Assembly: GCA_035578905.1 (NCBI GenBank)
Contig: JAQJVL010000103.1
Location: 558,001 to 622,000 of the forward strand
Direction of reading: 5' to 3'
Origin: Stictocephala bisonia
Taxonomy: Eukaryota > Arthropoda > Insecta > Hemiptera > Membracidae
DNA: 64,000 nucleotides
The position numbers and the translations under genes were made by a program. This document shows positions 23,929 through 35,035 of this stretch, piece after piece. Every line of letters starts with the position of its first letter. Within the stretch, counting starts at the first letter, position 1. The notes below the pieces were generated by a model. The model made no database searches and was not told the origin of the DNA. It worked only from the letters and a program-made list of their open reading frames with translations.

Positions 23929-24178
23929 AAAATTCTCATAAATTCCAATAAAATGATTTATTTTGTGAGGCCTTTCACCTACAATGAATATGAACATCAT
24001 CAGACATCAACTAAATTCTAATATTTTAAGTTAATTTTAATTCTAAATTAAATTAATACTAAATAAAATAAAAAACTCTAAATCAAATCATTAGAATTTA
24101 GTTGATGTCTGATGATGCCTACATTGTAGGTGAAAGGCCTCACAAAATAAATCATTTTATTGGAATATATGAGAATTT
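23929..24178. mobile_element. Near-perfect foldback element
   Basis: Arms at about 23929-24030 and 24087-24178 are reverse complements over about 90-100 bp (AATTCTCATAAATTCCAATA end, GAGGCCTTTCACCTACAATG and TCAGACATCAACTAAATTCT inside). The loop is about 55 bp of AT-rich sequence. The high arm identity suggests it is recent or maintained by arm-to-arm conversion. Family not recognised; non-coding. Confidence 0.8.
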
Positions 24179-24299
24179 TTTAATTATTTACAATTTCCAA
24201 TAAAGAACTCAAAGAAGAACTTTTTATTCTTTGTTCTTTTGTTTGTTTCCTAACTCAAACAATTTACCTCAAATATTGTTAACAAACATGCAACGCATA

Positions 24300-26640
24300 T
24301 TTGTCCTTCTTTAAGTTGGTTAGAGCAGCGATTTCCAACCTGGGTCCGTGGCAAGGTCAAATATGTTCCGTCAGAATATTTAAATAAATAATTTTATGAA
24401 AACTGCATTGTGTGAAGTAAAAGTAAAATGTTAAATGTATATTTCTTTCAGTGTAAATTTTAAATGTACATTTAATTTAAATGCAAATTTTTCTAAGCAA
24501 ATTACTTTAAAGCAAGGGCGAATATTTTTATGCTTGATAAGAGAATGACAAGAAAGTAAAACACCGTTCGTTGCTTCGAAAGATTAGTCTCATTCGCCTT
24601 AAAAGTGTATTGTAATATGAGTAAGAAATTTCAGTTTTTTGCCGTACAATATGAGTTCTCAAGGCCAAATATTTAAAACATTGTATTTAAATAAAAGCTT
24701 CGAGTGTCAATGAGGGTCTATGTTTTGTAGTGTAGGGACGTTATTACAATTATATAAGATAATTATATAATTGTATAACTCATGTTACAATTATATAACT
24801 CATGTTCTATCAGAAAGGTTTTAATAAAATATGACTTACATTCTGGACAAAATTAACTATCAAAATTCATTAAGATATTATGGTTAGTTGAATCCACACG
24901 TACGGTAGCAGATACTAGCCACTTTTCCACTTGATACGAGATGCACACCAAGTGAATTTTCTTTGTTGCCTTGGACCAGAGTCCCTTATTTTATTCAAGC
25001 TTTCCCTGAAATAATACATTCACTTATACCTCCCAGTTTCTTAGGCAATGGTGGTTTCCAAAAATTGCTTTTAAGGATTTAATAACAAATCTTGAAGCGT
25101 AAACTGATGACTATTAATTAATATTTTTATCTATATCGTGTGCCCAACAATTTTGGATACTAATTAGCAAAACAGGATTAGAGTTTTCTATTAATTTTGT
25201 TAAGCTAACTGAATCCATAAAGTAGTTTACTATAATTTAATTTAACAGACAACAATATTATATAGTTACTAATAACTAAATCTTCCAGTAACGACTGCGT
25301 CAAGGTGTTACCTACAATATTTACATCACCAAAAGTCTCGCCCATGCTGTGTTGTGGCATCCTCAGTGGTATCTCTGAGACTCACCTTGACGCGATTGTT
25401 ACCGGAAGCTTTAGTTATGAGTAGTGACACCGGCCGCTTAAACCTATGAAATAAAAATATTGTAAGTGTTCATTTATTTTCCAGCAAGGTTGTAAATAAT
25501 TTAATAACTAAGCTTATAATAGTATAATCTGATAAATAACTTCATATCAATTTCAATGGCAGTAAATATTGATTAGCAACAAAGTTATTGAAATTAATAA
25601 TTGTTGATTGGATACGTCTATCGAATAGAATTAAATATTTTTGTTTCGTTTTACATAGATGGTAAATATTAACCTTTATTAAGACAAATATGTATTGCCT
25701 CCTTTCGTATAGGTTAGTGATATATCTTATAATAAATAAAAGTTCTCCACTAAGGAAGGGTATCAGAACAAATAATAATAGTTTGTCTACTTTCCGGAGT
25801 CGAAAGTCCTTTGAGACTTTACGCTGTACACAACAAAGAACTCCGCCATAAATCTGAAGTAAATACTGGGAAATGGCCACTGAGGGAGAACATTAAAACT
25901 CGAGGACAGAAACGGACATTACAGTATATCTCACTTACACCGAGCTGAAAGTCCTCGGAGATTATAAAGTGCACTCTACATACAAGCTAACTATACATTT
26001 GGAACTAAAACTTTGAACAAAATATAATTCAATTTTTAGGAATAGTCACAAAATAATTTTAGTTTACATAGTAGTTCATGAAATTGAATTTAATTTTGGT
26101 ACATTGTCTAAAACAATCTATTCAATTACTATGTGTCATTATGAGACCTAGCACAAGGAAATAGAATATTTGTCACACAGAGCATGCTTCTATACCTGAT
26201 AAATAGCGGTGAATACCTTTATTAGTTGAGTGATTGTTCGGAAAAATATATCGAAGTTTAATCCAAGGAATTCATCATTGTTAAAAATAAAATAACCATA
26301 AACCACGGCGCCGTGAAGGCAATTCAGATACACCTGTGTACTGCGGTTATAGCCTAGGCCAGTCACTCCCGGTCGGCCAGACAGGCGCCATATAGGCTAT
26401 TTACGTAACTTATAAACGTCTTAATATAGGATAGCTCCTGCCAAACATAGCACACTTTTGATGAGACAAAAGATAAAGTGGAACATTCATTTGCAGTTAA
26501 CAATGATGAATTTCGTTGTCCATAACCATGTCACTAGTGACTAGGTATTGTTTTATCGAATATCGACTGTCATTCTATAAGCCAATGTACAGTTATATTG
26601 TCTAATAGCATGTGATACTCTAAAATCATATCATTAGTGA
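24300..26640. repeat. Segmental duplication, segment I, right part
   Basis: Collinear with segment II: 24310-24620 matches 38640-38846 plus 42050-42180 (interrupted there by a retrotransposon), 24870-25253 matches 42900-43330, 25470-26450 matches 43350-43770 plus 44600-45720, and 26500-26640 matches the first units of the 82-bp array at 45.8 kb. The MAEFF-type 20-codon frame lies at 25787-25849 (minus). This copy keeps the unamplified form of both later arrays. Confidence 0.8.
25263..25455. mobile_element. Hairpin element, second copy of the 11.5-kb family, present only in segment I
   Basis: Arms at about 25270-25308 and 25383-25421 pair (ACTGCGTCAAGGTG against CACCTTGACGCGATTG). The tail GACACCGGCCGCTTAAACC follows. 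Direct repeats AATATTRTA flank it at 25254-25262 and 25456-25464. The matching place in segment II, around 43330, has a single AATATTGTA and no insert, which fixes the boundaries. Confidence 0.7.
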
Positions 26641-26704
26641 ATAGGTATTGTTTTAACCGATATAGACTGTTATTCTATTGGCCAATGAAAGTTTCTATTG
26701 TTTG

Positions 26705-27350
26705 GCATGGCCCTCCCACCCACCATACAACTCCAGTGGTGATTTCCAATGTCCATCCCACCCACCCATACAAGTACATTAGTGATAATCCTCCCACCGA
26801 CCCATACACGTACAGTGGGATAACCATCCCGTCCATACACGTATAGTAGTGATGCCCGTCCCACCTATTCATACACGTACAGTGGTGATGACCCTTCCAC
26901 CCACCATACACGTACAGTAGTGTTGGCCCTTCCAACCATCCATACACGTATACAGTAGTGGTGATGACTCTCCCACCCTTCCATACACGTACAGTAGTAA
27001 TGTCCCTCCCACTCATCAATACATGTATAGTGGTGATGACAAACCCACCCACCCTAACACTTACAGTGATGATGTCCCTCACACCCATCCATACACGTAT
27101 AGTGGTGATGACCCCCCCCCCACCCATCCATATACGTACATTGGTGAAGTCCCTCCAACCCATTCATACACGTATAATGGTGATGACCCTCCCACCTACC
27201 CATACACGTACAGTGGTGATGACCCTCCAACCCATTCATACACGTATAGTGGTGATGACCCTCCCAACTACCCATACACGTACAGTGGTGTTGACCCTCC
27301 TACCCATCCATACACGTACAGTGGTGATGACCCTCGCACCAACCTATAAG
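26705..27350. repeat. 36-bp minisatellite, about 18 copies
   Basis: Units of 36 bp on CCCATACACGTACAGTGGTG plus ATGACCCTCCCACC. It directly follows the CACTAGTGACTAGG block, as the inverted 36-bp array at 47.5 kb does in segment II. The 12-residue frames (PYTYSGDDPPTH-like) on the plus strand and the frames on the minus strand all follow from the repeat; I do not call a gene. Confidence 0.9.
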
Positions 27351-28399
27351 TGATGTTTCTTAGTGTATCCTTATTGTTAATTTAGTGTCGAGAAACACAT
27401 CAGCATTTCAGCTCAATTTTCAGTATTTTCCCTGTTCAAGTTGTTAAAAACAATATTACAGCTGGCACATTTTTAATGGTGAGTAATGCACTTTTCAATG
27501 ACATTTTGGATAAATGAAACTGTTTGTAACTTATATTAATACGATAACATTTATATTTCAAACAGTTCATTTTGAAATTAATGACTAACTTAATACAAAC
27601 AACTTAACTGAACTTTAATATTCAGGTTAAATTATATTTATTTATTGAGGTAGTTTCGATGAAGATCAAGACCTCTTAAATTTTGTATTACCTTCTTCTG
27701 CTCTAGGTCAAGATAAAATTAAATGGAAAACTTTAAAATATATTGCTATGATAACGAAAAATTACATTTTTTATTTTAAAGCAACATAGAAATGCCACTT
27801 TAAACCAAACAAAATTACCAGTGCTTATACGTTATTTAATATGAAGTCTTGTTGGTTGTATAATGTCTTGAAAAGCATAACAAGCCTAGGCTAAAGCCAC
27901 TTAGATAATTTTTTGTTAACAATTATTATTTTATTTTTTCAATATATAATTCTTTAGTATTACTAGTGGTATTTATTTTGTATTATCTTTTGGAATCAGT
28001 AATGAAAGAAACAGTCAATGATGTAAATATAAAATGTTTAAATACATTATTTCTTTCATAATTAAATCAAATATTTCCTTTAGTGTATTGGTATTGTCCA
28101 GAGAGAATAATTAGATCTTATTTTTCTTGAATTACTACTAAACATCCCTTATGAGGTTTTCAGTTTTATTTATTTTTTTTTTTTTTTTTAAGATGAGTGG
28201 ATCTTAAAAACTGGTTGATAGTTGTGTTATTGCACAACAAAATAAAACAATCATTATAAGTCATTTATAGTAACATCGATGTATAGGGATCTCACCCAAA
28301 GGTTGAGCTCTAAACTACCACAACTTTCCACTGTAGAGATGATCACCTCCATTGTAATGCAAATACCTTCTATACTCTCTAATCAGAGGTGCTAGATGT
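27351..28399. other. AT-rich DNA, no gene recognised
   Basis: No coding signal, no repeat assigned. A T run of about 17 lies near 28175. Confidence 0.4.
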
Positions 28400-28460
28400 A
28401 ATGGCAGAGCAGAGGCTTTCGGATTATAGAGTGCAGTAGATTAAGGTTTAAGCCTTATAG
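28400..28460 (+). repeat. tRNA-like SINE fragment
   Basis: ATGGCAGAGCAGAGGCTTTC resembles a pol III A box region; GGATTATAGAG and a weak B box (AAGGTTTAAGCC) follow at tRNA-like spacing. It is related to the copies at 52125-52185 and 53938-53998. Too degraded to fold as a tRNA. Confidence 0.35.
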
Positions 28461-28802
28461 GTGTATAAATGTTACATTTATAAGTTATTCTAGTTACAAT
28501 TTAAAAATAAGTATGTCTAAAATGAATTAAACGATTGGAAAACGTTTTGTCTTGAAAGTTATTTATTATGCAAGAAAATTTAATAGTAACCCAAAGTGAA
28601 ACTTTTTTATAATTGTTTGATACCGTTTGATAAAATATAATTTGAACCTTTTAATTTTATCGTTATCAATAATTGTATATAATTACTTTTGCTGAGCAAA
28701 TAACACTAGTATATACACAAAAATGTATAATAATTTATAAATCAAATTACTGTATCTCCTTTTCTATGTTTGCTGATATTTTATATACTTTTACCCAATG
28801 AA

Positions 28803-29302
28803 NNNNNNNNNNNNNNNNNNNNNNNNNNNNNNNNNNNNNNNNNNNNNNNNNNNNNNNNNNNNNNNNNNNNNNNNNNNNNNNNNNNNNNNNNNNNNNNNNN
28901 NNNNNNNNNNNNNNNNNNNNNNNNNNNNNNNNNNNNNNNNNNNNNNNNNNNNNNNNNNNNNNNNNNNNNNNNNNNNNNNNNNNNNNNNNNNNNNNNNNNN
29001 NNNNNNNNNNNNNNNNNNNNNNNNNNNNNNNNNNNNNNNNNNNNNNNNNNNNNNNNNNNNNNNNNNNNNNNNNNNNNNNNNNNNNNNNNNNNNNNNNNNN
29101 NNNNNNNNNNNNNNNNNNNNNNNNNNNNNNNNNNNNNNNNNNNNNNNNNNNNNNNNNNNNNNNNNNNNNNNNNNNNNNNNNNNNNNNNNNNNNNNNNNNN
29201 NNNNNNNNNNNNNNNNNNNNNNNNNNNNNNNNNNNNNNNNNNNNNNNNNNNNNNNNNNNNNNNNNNNNNNNNNNNNNNNNNNNNNNNNNNNNNNNNNNNN
29301 NN
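28803..29302. other. Assembly gap of 500 N
   Basis: Exactly 500 N, a placeholder length. It cuts the 3' part of the DNA polymerase gene. The real size is unknown, so any frame drawn across it is meaningless. Confidence 0.99.
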
Positions 29303-31240
29303 GACTCCTCCCTCTATCTCAACGGTGTAAGAAATGTATCTCTCTTCATTGTTTGGAATTACGTTTATGGTCTCATCATTTAGTCCAAACATCTTGATAA
29401 AAAGGTGGGTGTCATACCCGCTAAGGTTATGTATGAAGATGGGTATGAAATGGGGTTTGCGAAATTTCATGTTACACGTGTTGTGGGCGATACCTCTAAA
29501 CTTTCCAGTCAGGTGATCATGATCCCGGACTTTGTAGTCCTCCGGGTTAGTAAATGGCTTATCGCAAATGTGGCATGAATCAGAGTTGGCGATGATGAAA
29601 TGGTCTTCTGGCGTGATATTCATTGGCTTGGCGGCTGAACTGGAATAGAGGTGATAAATCTTCTTTGACTCCTGTAGCATACTCTCCACAAAAACCTGAG
29701 CAGCATCGTGTCCAAAATACTTTACTGGCTGGGCATAGTCACCATTGGAGTACACTATGTAGTATGAAAAGCTGATTGCTTCATGCTTTTGGTATTTTCT
29801 AGTGTATGAACGTTTAGGTTGTTGATGCTGCTCATCTTCCTCTTCTTCTATGTCTTCTTCCACAGGAACCAGCATACACTCAAAGTCTGCATATCCGGTA
29901 AATGGTACTCTCATTGATTTATGTCCTTCTTCGAATTTTATTGTTGCTCCCTCTTTTGGCATTTCAATCTTAATGGCAGCGTACTCTTTGCAGAACTGAA
30001 TGTGCGAAGTAAGCAAGTCTTCCCGTCCGTAGTGTTGAAGACAGCGGCGACATACCCATGTCTTGCCTTTGTGTTTCGACATCTGGCTCCGTGTCAATCT
30101 ACTGAGATCCCTGATAAGGCAGTAGTGCGTGTTTATTTCATCCTTGATATAGAGAAGATCTACGTGTTGTTGTTGTTGGCAATCGGTTATCAGTAGCGGA
30201 TAGACTACAAACTTCTCATCGTACGCATAGACATTCACAGAAATACCTGAACGCTTTTCGAACAGCTTTACTTGATCGAGGCTTATAGGGAATTCTATAC
30301 CTTGGAGGTATTGATCATAGTTGTGCTCATACGGTTGATAATGATGGACGTGATTAGGATTGTTTTGCATCGGAACAGGATGTTCAGCAGCTATAATTGC
30401 CCAAAGAAAACACTTTTCGTCATTGTTATGAATGTTTAAAACGGCTTTCTTAGCGGCGATTCTCTTGGGCAGCTCAATGTAGGTGGAACCACGTAGTGGA
30501 ACGTAACGATTGATACGAAGTTCTAAAGAGATTATTTTACTCAGGGACCAGCCCGACCCCTTAGCGCAAAACTCATCCATTTCAACTAGTATCGTTTGTT
30601 CAGCTTCCTTCAGGTATTCTTCGATGTCGGTTGATGGGAGAATGGGGTTGTTTTTTGTTTTGAAATTCATCTCACGCACCTCTTCTTTGTTGTTAATAGG
30701 CTTCTTGTACTCAGCCAAAAGTACCAAGTTAACCTTTACGTTCTTCTCCCTAATGTCTGACGCTATCTTCTGCCTGAGCAGTTGTCTGGATTTTTCTAGG
30801 AATCTAGCAGGGTCCTTCATATTTGGAGTATTTTTGATGAGGTAGGTTTTCATCCTCCCTTTGAAGGCCTTTTCAATTTCTTTGATTTCGAGAATATTTC
30901 CTCCGATGATGTTACTCACTGCTGACTTAACTGAGTTGTAGGCGGTTATAATTGAGGAGCGGACTGAAAAGCTAGTAGAAGGTTGAGGCTGAGTGTCCAT
31001 GCGGGCAGCCTTAGAAGTGGAGGGAGCCGGATCCTCTGATTTCCTCTTGAGGTGAGCGGGGCTGCACTTCTTGAGGTGCCGACTGCGGTGGGAGAGGGTG
31101 ATCATCATCCCGCAGGACGGACAGGGACGTTGAGGCTCCTGGGTTGTTGTAGGCCCGGTGCAGGTCTTGAGGTGGCGAGCTATGTTCGCCTTGGACACGA
31201 CCTTAGCACATCTAGGGCAGGGAGCCTGGTTGGGATTCAT
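29303..31240 (-). CDS. Polinton/Maverick-type protein-primed DNA polymerase B, N-terminal 646 codons (3' end in gap)
   Basis: Family-B DNA polymerase of the protein-primed (DNA_pol_B_2) class found in Polintons and adintovirus-like elements. Visible order: two CPRC/CPSC zinc motifs (Cys8, Cys11, His23, Cys27; Cys40, Cys43, His55, Cys59), a Ser/Pro-rich linker, the conserved NIHNNDEKCFLWAI region, a third Cys-His motif (CRRCLQHYGREDLLTSHIQFC), the Exo I motif YADFE (Asp452, Glu454) with an acidic insert after it, an endonuclease-VII-like zinc/HNH module (CHIC at 556-559, DHDHLTGKFRG at 573, then HNTCN), and Exo II NLSGYD (Asn605, Asp610). Polymerase motifs A-C would lie in or beyond the gap. 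I start at 31240, not at the upstream ATG of 31285, because an acceptor TCTGTTGCAG sits at 31247 and this is the first ATG of the predicted spliced transcript. No stop is seen. Confidence 0.85.
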
Positions 31241-32401
31241 GTTGATCTGCAACAGACGGACAATTTGTAATGGTAACATGTTCACTAAGGTAATCTATGC
31301 AAATACCGTAAAGAGAACGGTAATCTAAGTATAAAGTTTGCTTAGGGGCATTAGGGTTACGGAAATGCTACAGTAATGATATATAAGGGCTTACATGTAT
31401 TAGATGGGTGTGGTTGCCGTGGGTAGACGAAGTCAGGTGAAGGAGTGGTAGCGGGTTCCTGTGAGGATGGCTGAACTGCAACAAATGAAACACAATATCG
31501 TAAAACTCTCAATATCTATCTACTCAGGTATGTATAATTCTAGAAATGTCTGTAGAAAAATGTTTTTCAATATCTTGGTAAAGGTAAGATAAGTTAGGTT
31601 ATGTTCCTAGAGAGTAAAATTAATAAAGTCTCAAAAAGTGAGGTTATGTAATAACTTTGGTAAAACTCTCAATGTCTATCTACTCGGGTATGTATAGTAC
31701 TAGAAATGCCTGTAGAAAATGTTTTCAATATCTTGGTGAAGGTAAGATAGGTTAAGTTATGTCTCTAGAGAGTAAAATGAATTTATAGGTTATGTATACT
31801 TACAATACGGTTGCATATAAAGACTTACTTGTAATGATAGTAGATGGAGATAGCAGAGATGTTGTCAATTTGAATCTTGTAGACTGACTAAGGTTTGGTC
31901 TGAAATGATCGAAATATATATGTTAGTATACTACTACGTACATCAGTATAGTATTTTAATGAATACTACGTTAATCAAAACAAAGTAACAAAGTTCTAAG
32001 TATATTTTATGGTATGTTAAAATAAGTGAGGTTATGTTTGAGTAATGTATCCTAGTTGGATTGTAAACTGGATTTATGGTAAAAATAGGGTTTGTAGAGT
32101 TCCTTGAACACATTCAAGTACACCTTGACAGCGTAACGTAATGTTGGGGGTCTTGACTAACACAGTTGTATCATAATAGGCTAGGCTTGTGAGTAAGTGA
32201 TATGAGTTTTTAGTATTCTACATCTGACGTGACTATGTTAAGGACTAATACTGTATACTGTTGAATGTTGTAGTAACTAACTGTAGTTATAAGGTAGTTG
32301 TTTGTATGTACTTACTCAAATTGAAGGTTCAAAGTTGCGCAGCAGGAGAGCGGTTGTACAGGCAGGTATGTACTTGATGTTCCACAGTTGGAAGGCACAC
32401 T
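31241..32401 (-). other. Predicted spliced 5' leader of the polymerase gene: three non-coding exons
   Basis: Minus-strand exons inferred from splice signals. Exon 1 is 32401-32316 (donor GTAAGT), exon 2 is 31899-31829 (acceptor ATCATTTCAG, donor GTAAGT), exon 3 is 31475-31395 (acceptor ATTTGTTGCAG, donor GTAAGC), and exon 4 begins at 31246 with ATCAACATG. Introns would be about 416, 353 and 148 nt. The joined leader of about 244 nt contains no ATG before the coding start, although the introns contain several, which is independent support for the model. The frame does not continue through exon 3 into the CDS, so these are untranslated exons. No transcript evidence was available. Confidence 0.6.
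31501..31781. repeat. Direct duplication with 160-bp period inside leader intron 2
   Basis: AAAACTCTCAATRTCTATCT starts at 31502 and again at 31662, and the copies remain alignable to CTAGAGAGTAAAATKA about 118 bp later. Both lie within the predicted second intron. Confidence 0.8.
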
Positions 32402-32431
32402 GACAGCCGTTGTGAGTGAGGGGTATTTATA
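32399..32431 (-). promoter_or_regulatory. Core promoter of the polymerase gene: TATAAATA plus TCAGT initiator
   Basis: Minus-strand TATAAATA starts at 32431 and TCAGT lies at 32403-32399, with +1 A at 32401. The TATA-to-start spacing of 30 bp is the same as in the Helitron promoter at 3.1 kb. It leads directly into the ATG-free leader. Confidence 0.6.
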
Positions 32432-32537
32432 CCAGGATCAGACGACCACGCCTGAGGTTAGGTAACCGCACCTGGCAAACCAGACAAGGTCTGGGAAAGG
32501 TTACCGCGTCCGGCACGCCCAAGGTTGTTGTAATTAT

Positions 32538-32623
32538 ACTGTCTGGAGGTCGGCGCGGTAATAACTTGTCTCGAGGCCGGACTGTCTGGAGGTCAGCGCG
32601 GTAAAAACTTGTCTCGAGGCCAG
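32538..32623. repeat. 43-bp direct repeat, two copies
   Basis: ACTGTCTGGAGGTCGGCGCG at 32538 recurs at 32581 with few changes, each ending in TCTCGAGGCC. A short third start follows at 32624. GC-rich and close upstream of the polymerase promoter. Confidence 0.85.
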
Positions 32624-32664
32624 ACTGTCCGAATGTCGGTTCTGACTTGATAGGATGTTAGTCG

Positions 32665-33003
32665 GATGGGTACCGGAAGTGGAAACGGAAGTGGACCGGA
32701 AGCGGAAACGGAAGTGGAAACGGAAGTCGACCGGAAGTCGACCGGAAGTCAACCGGAAGTCAACCGGAAGTCAGCCGGAAGTAGACCGGAAGTCAACCGG
32801 AAGTAGACCATAAGTCGACCGGAAGTCAACCGGAAGTCAACCGGAAGTCAACCGGAAGTAGACCGGAAGTCAACCGGAAGTCGACCGGAAGTCAACCGGA
32901 AGTAGACCGGAAGTAAACCGGAAGTGGACCGGAAGTGGACCGGAAGTCAACCGGAAGTAGACCGGAAGTAGACAGGAAGTAGACCGGAAGTAGACCGGAA
33001 GTA
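32665..33003. repeat. 11-bp array of ACCGGAAGT sites, about 30 units
   Basis: Units CAACCGGAAGT or TAGACCGGAAG repeat every 10-12 bp, mostly 11. I count about two dozen exact CCGGAAGT. ACCGGAAGT is the classical ETS-family (GABP-type) binding sequence, so the array could act as an enhancer for the minus-strand promoter at 32.4 kb; binding is inferred. Confidence 0.85.
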
Positions 33004-33090
33004 CCCGGCGGGAAACGTGGGAGCCACCATCTTGGGTGACGTCATCAATCAGAGCTCGGGGTGGTCACGTGACTTCCCCCACCCAATCCC
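33003..33090. promoter_or_regulatory. Cluster of transcription-factor-like sites
   Basis: Within about 70 bp: GGCGGGAAA (E2F-like, 33007-33015), CCATCTTG (YY1/PHO-like, 33027-33034), TGACGTCA (perfect CRE, 33037-33044) and GTCACGTGAC (E-box palindrome, 33064-33073). The stretch is GC-rich and lies between two repeat arrays. Motif matches are exact; the regulatory role is inferred. Confidence 0.45.
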
Positions 33091-33094
33091 ATTA

Positions 33095-33465
33095 GCGCCA
33101 ATTAAAAACGCATTAAGGTCAATTAAAAACTCATTAAGGTCGATTAAAAACTCATTAAGGTCAATTAAAAATCAATTGAGGTCAATTAAAAATCAATTAA
33201 GGTCAATTACAAATTCATAAAGGTCAATTAAAAATCAATTAAGGTCAATTACAATTCATTAAGGTCAGTTAAAATCAATTAAGGGCAATTAAAAGTCAAT
33301 TAAGGTCAATTAAAGACCAATTAAGGTCAATTAAAAACCAATTAAAATTAATTAAGGTCAATTAAAAACTCATTAAGGTCAATTAAAAACCAATTAAGGT
33401 CAATTAAAAATCAATTAAGGTCAATTGAAAACTCATTAAGGTCAATTAAAAACCAATTAAAACCC
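33095..33465. repeat. About 20-bp array with AAGGTCAATTAAAAA units
   Basis: ATTAAGGTCAATTAAAAACT-type units recur about 18 times with small length changes. Each carries AGGTCA, a nuclear-receptor half-site, preceded by TTA or TAA. Binding is speculative. Confidence 0.85.
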
Positions 33466-35035
33466 CCACCCTCGACTCTTCATTTGACGAAAACTCTTCA
33501 TGGGACAATGCAGAACGCCCATATCCCTACTACTTAAGAGTAAAAATTATAGAATTTGAACAGACTAAAAACAATAACCTTATTCACATGTTGTTAAAGT
33601 TTCACTGACTTATCTTTGAATTCTTTCAACTATCACTGGGAAGTACTTTTAGTTTTAGAAATTTTTAAAGTTGAGCTGACTCCAGAAGTGCTAAAGTTTA
33701 GCGTGCTTTGTATATTCTACTTGCTATAAAAAATTCTTAAAGTCTTCAAAAAAAAAGTCAGTTATATGATATTACGTAAAGTTAAATATGCAAAGTTTGG
33801 TGTACAATACAACGAAATCGAATGAGTGTTTATTTTGTTGCTGAGGTTAAAACTCGAGTACATTGCTTTTTGAATCCGACAGTAATTATTCTATTTTAGG
33901 TTTGGTTCGGTTTTGTTAGGTTAGCGTATAAGTTTTGTTAGGTTAGGTTAATCTAAGTTATGGTAGTGAATTAACGGAATAGACCCTGAAATGGATTATA
34001 ATTTTGATGTATTAAAACAGCTGTTTGAAATTATTTACTAAAATTTAATATCTACTCTATGCTTTTATGTTTTGTTATTATGTGTTGATTTAAAGAATAT
34101 TATTGACATATGTTAAGTATTAGACGGTTTATTTTTGAAGGAAAAGAACTGTACAGTATATTAATTTGTGTTCCAGTAAAAGTTTATCAGTACCTAAAAC
34201 GTTTAGATTAATTATTATTTCCACTGAACTATTTAATCTCTAGTAAAAATCTAAAATGAGTAGAAAAGTGTAATTGTACTTTACAGACCCCGTTATAGGT
34301 CCTGGCTATTTCACTCTTAAGAAATATCCCTGTCCAAGGCTCAAATGTTTGTTAGTAACAAGACTAAACTCATTCATAGGTACTCATTTCCAACACATAT
34401 TTCTCCATATATATATCAACGACTGGCACTTAAGTATAAAACATTAATTTATCAAATAAAACAGTTTTAAGGCCGTAAGGAATTTACTTGTGGTGTATTT
34501 TATGCACTCTTAACGTGGACAAAATAAACATAAATACTTTTACTAGACTGAGTTTGTGTCAGAATTGGTATCTATTTTACATTTTTAAAAACCCACATCA
34601 CAAATAAGTATATATATATATATAGTTAATTAAGGCAATTATTATAACCTTGTCCATTCGCCTTCGACTAAGATCATTGCGTTACAATATTGCTTTAAAC
34701 ATATGTCAATTTCACTGGTATAGCAACTCCTATTAAAAAGTAAAAAAATTTTCCTGAACATTATGTATAGATTTTTTTACATTATTTATTGTAATATGTC
34801 ATCAAGGACTTTCGTATTAGAATTTCTTTTCCTTTATTTGGTACTTGGTGGAATTTCGATGGATTTAAATTAATAATTTTTAGTAATTCTACAATTTTTT
34901 ATTTTGAGTAATGCATTTTCACCAGTTACGGCATCTTCATATCATAATTAACAAATTGTACAAAAATATTTAAATTTAGAATTTCTTATTAAGAAACTAA
35001 AATGCTTAAATATGGCTCACTGTTAAGTTGGCGTA
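33466..35035. other. AT-rich DNA with one half copy of the TTAATTCACTACCAC element
   Basis: At 33893-33985 a GGTTAGGTTAATCTAAG interior leads into GGTAGTGAATTAACGGAA, the right half of the MITE family at 14.8-15.7 and 54.5 kb. A TATATATA run lies at 34610. Otherwise no feature. Confidence 0.5.

Noticed and set aside
25542..25880. 112-codon minus-strand frame in segment I
   Set aside because: Not kept in the matching places of segment II or the partial copy, apart from the short MAEFF stretch in another reading.
26675..27353. Several overlapping frames of 70-160 codons on both strands
   Set aside because: All derive from the 36-bp minisatellite, whose period is a multiple of three; being open on both strands argues against a gene.
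30510..30845. 111-codon plus-strand frame
   Set aside because: Antisense shadow of the polymerase coding region.
28781..31285. 834-codon minus-strand frame drawn through the N run
   Set aside because: The gap length is a placeholder, so the frame left of 29303 is meaningless; and the upstream ATG at 31285 lies in a predicted intron before the acceptor at 31247.
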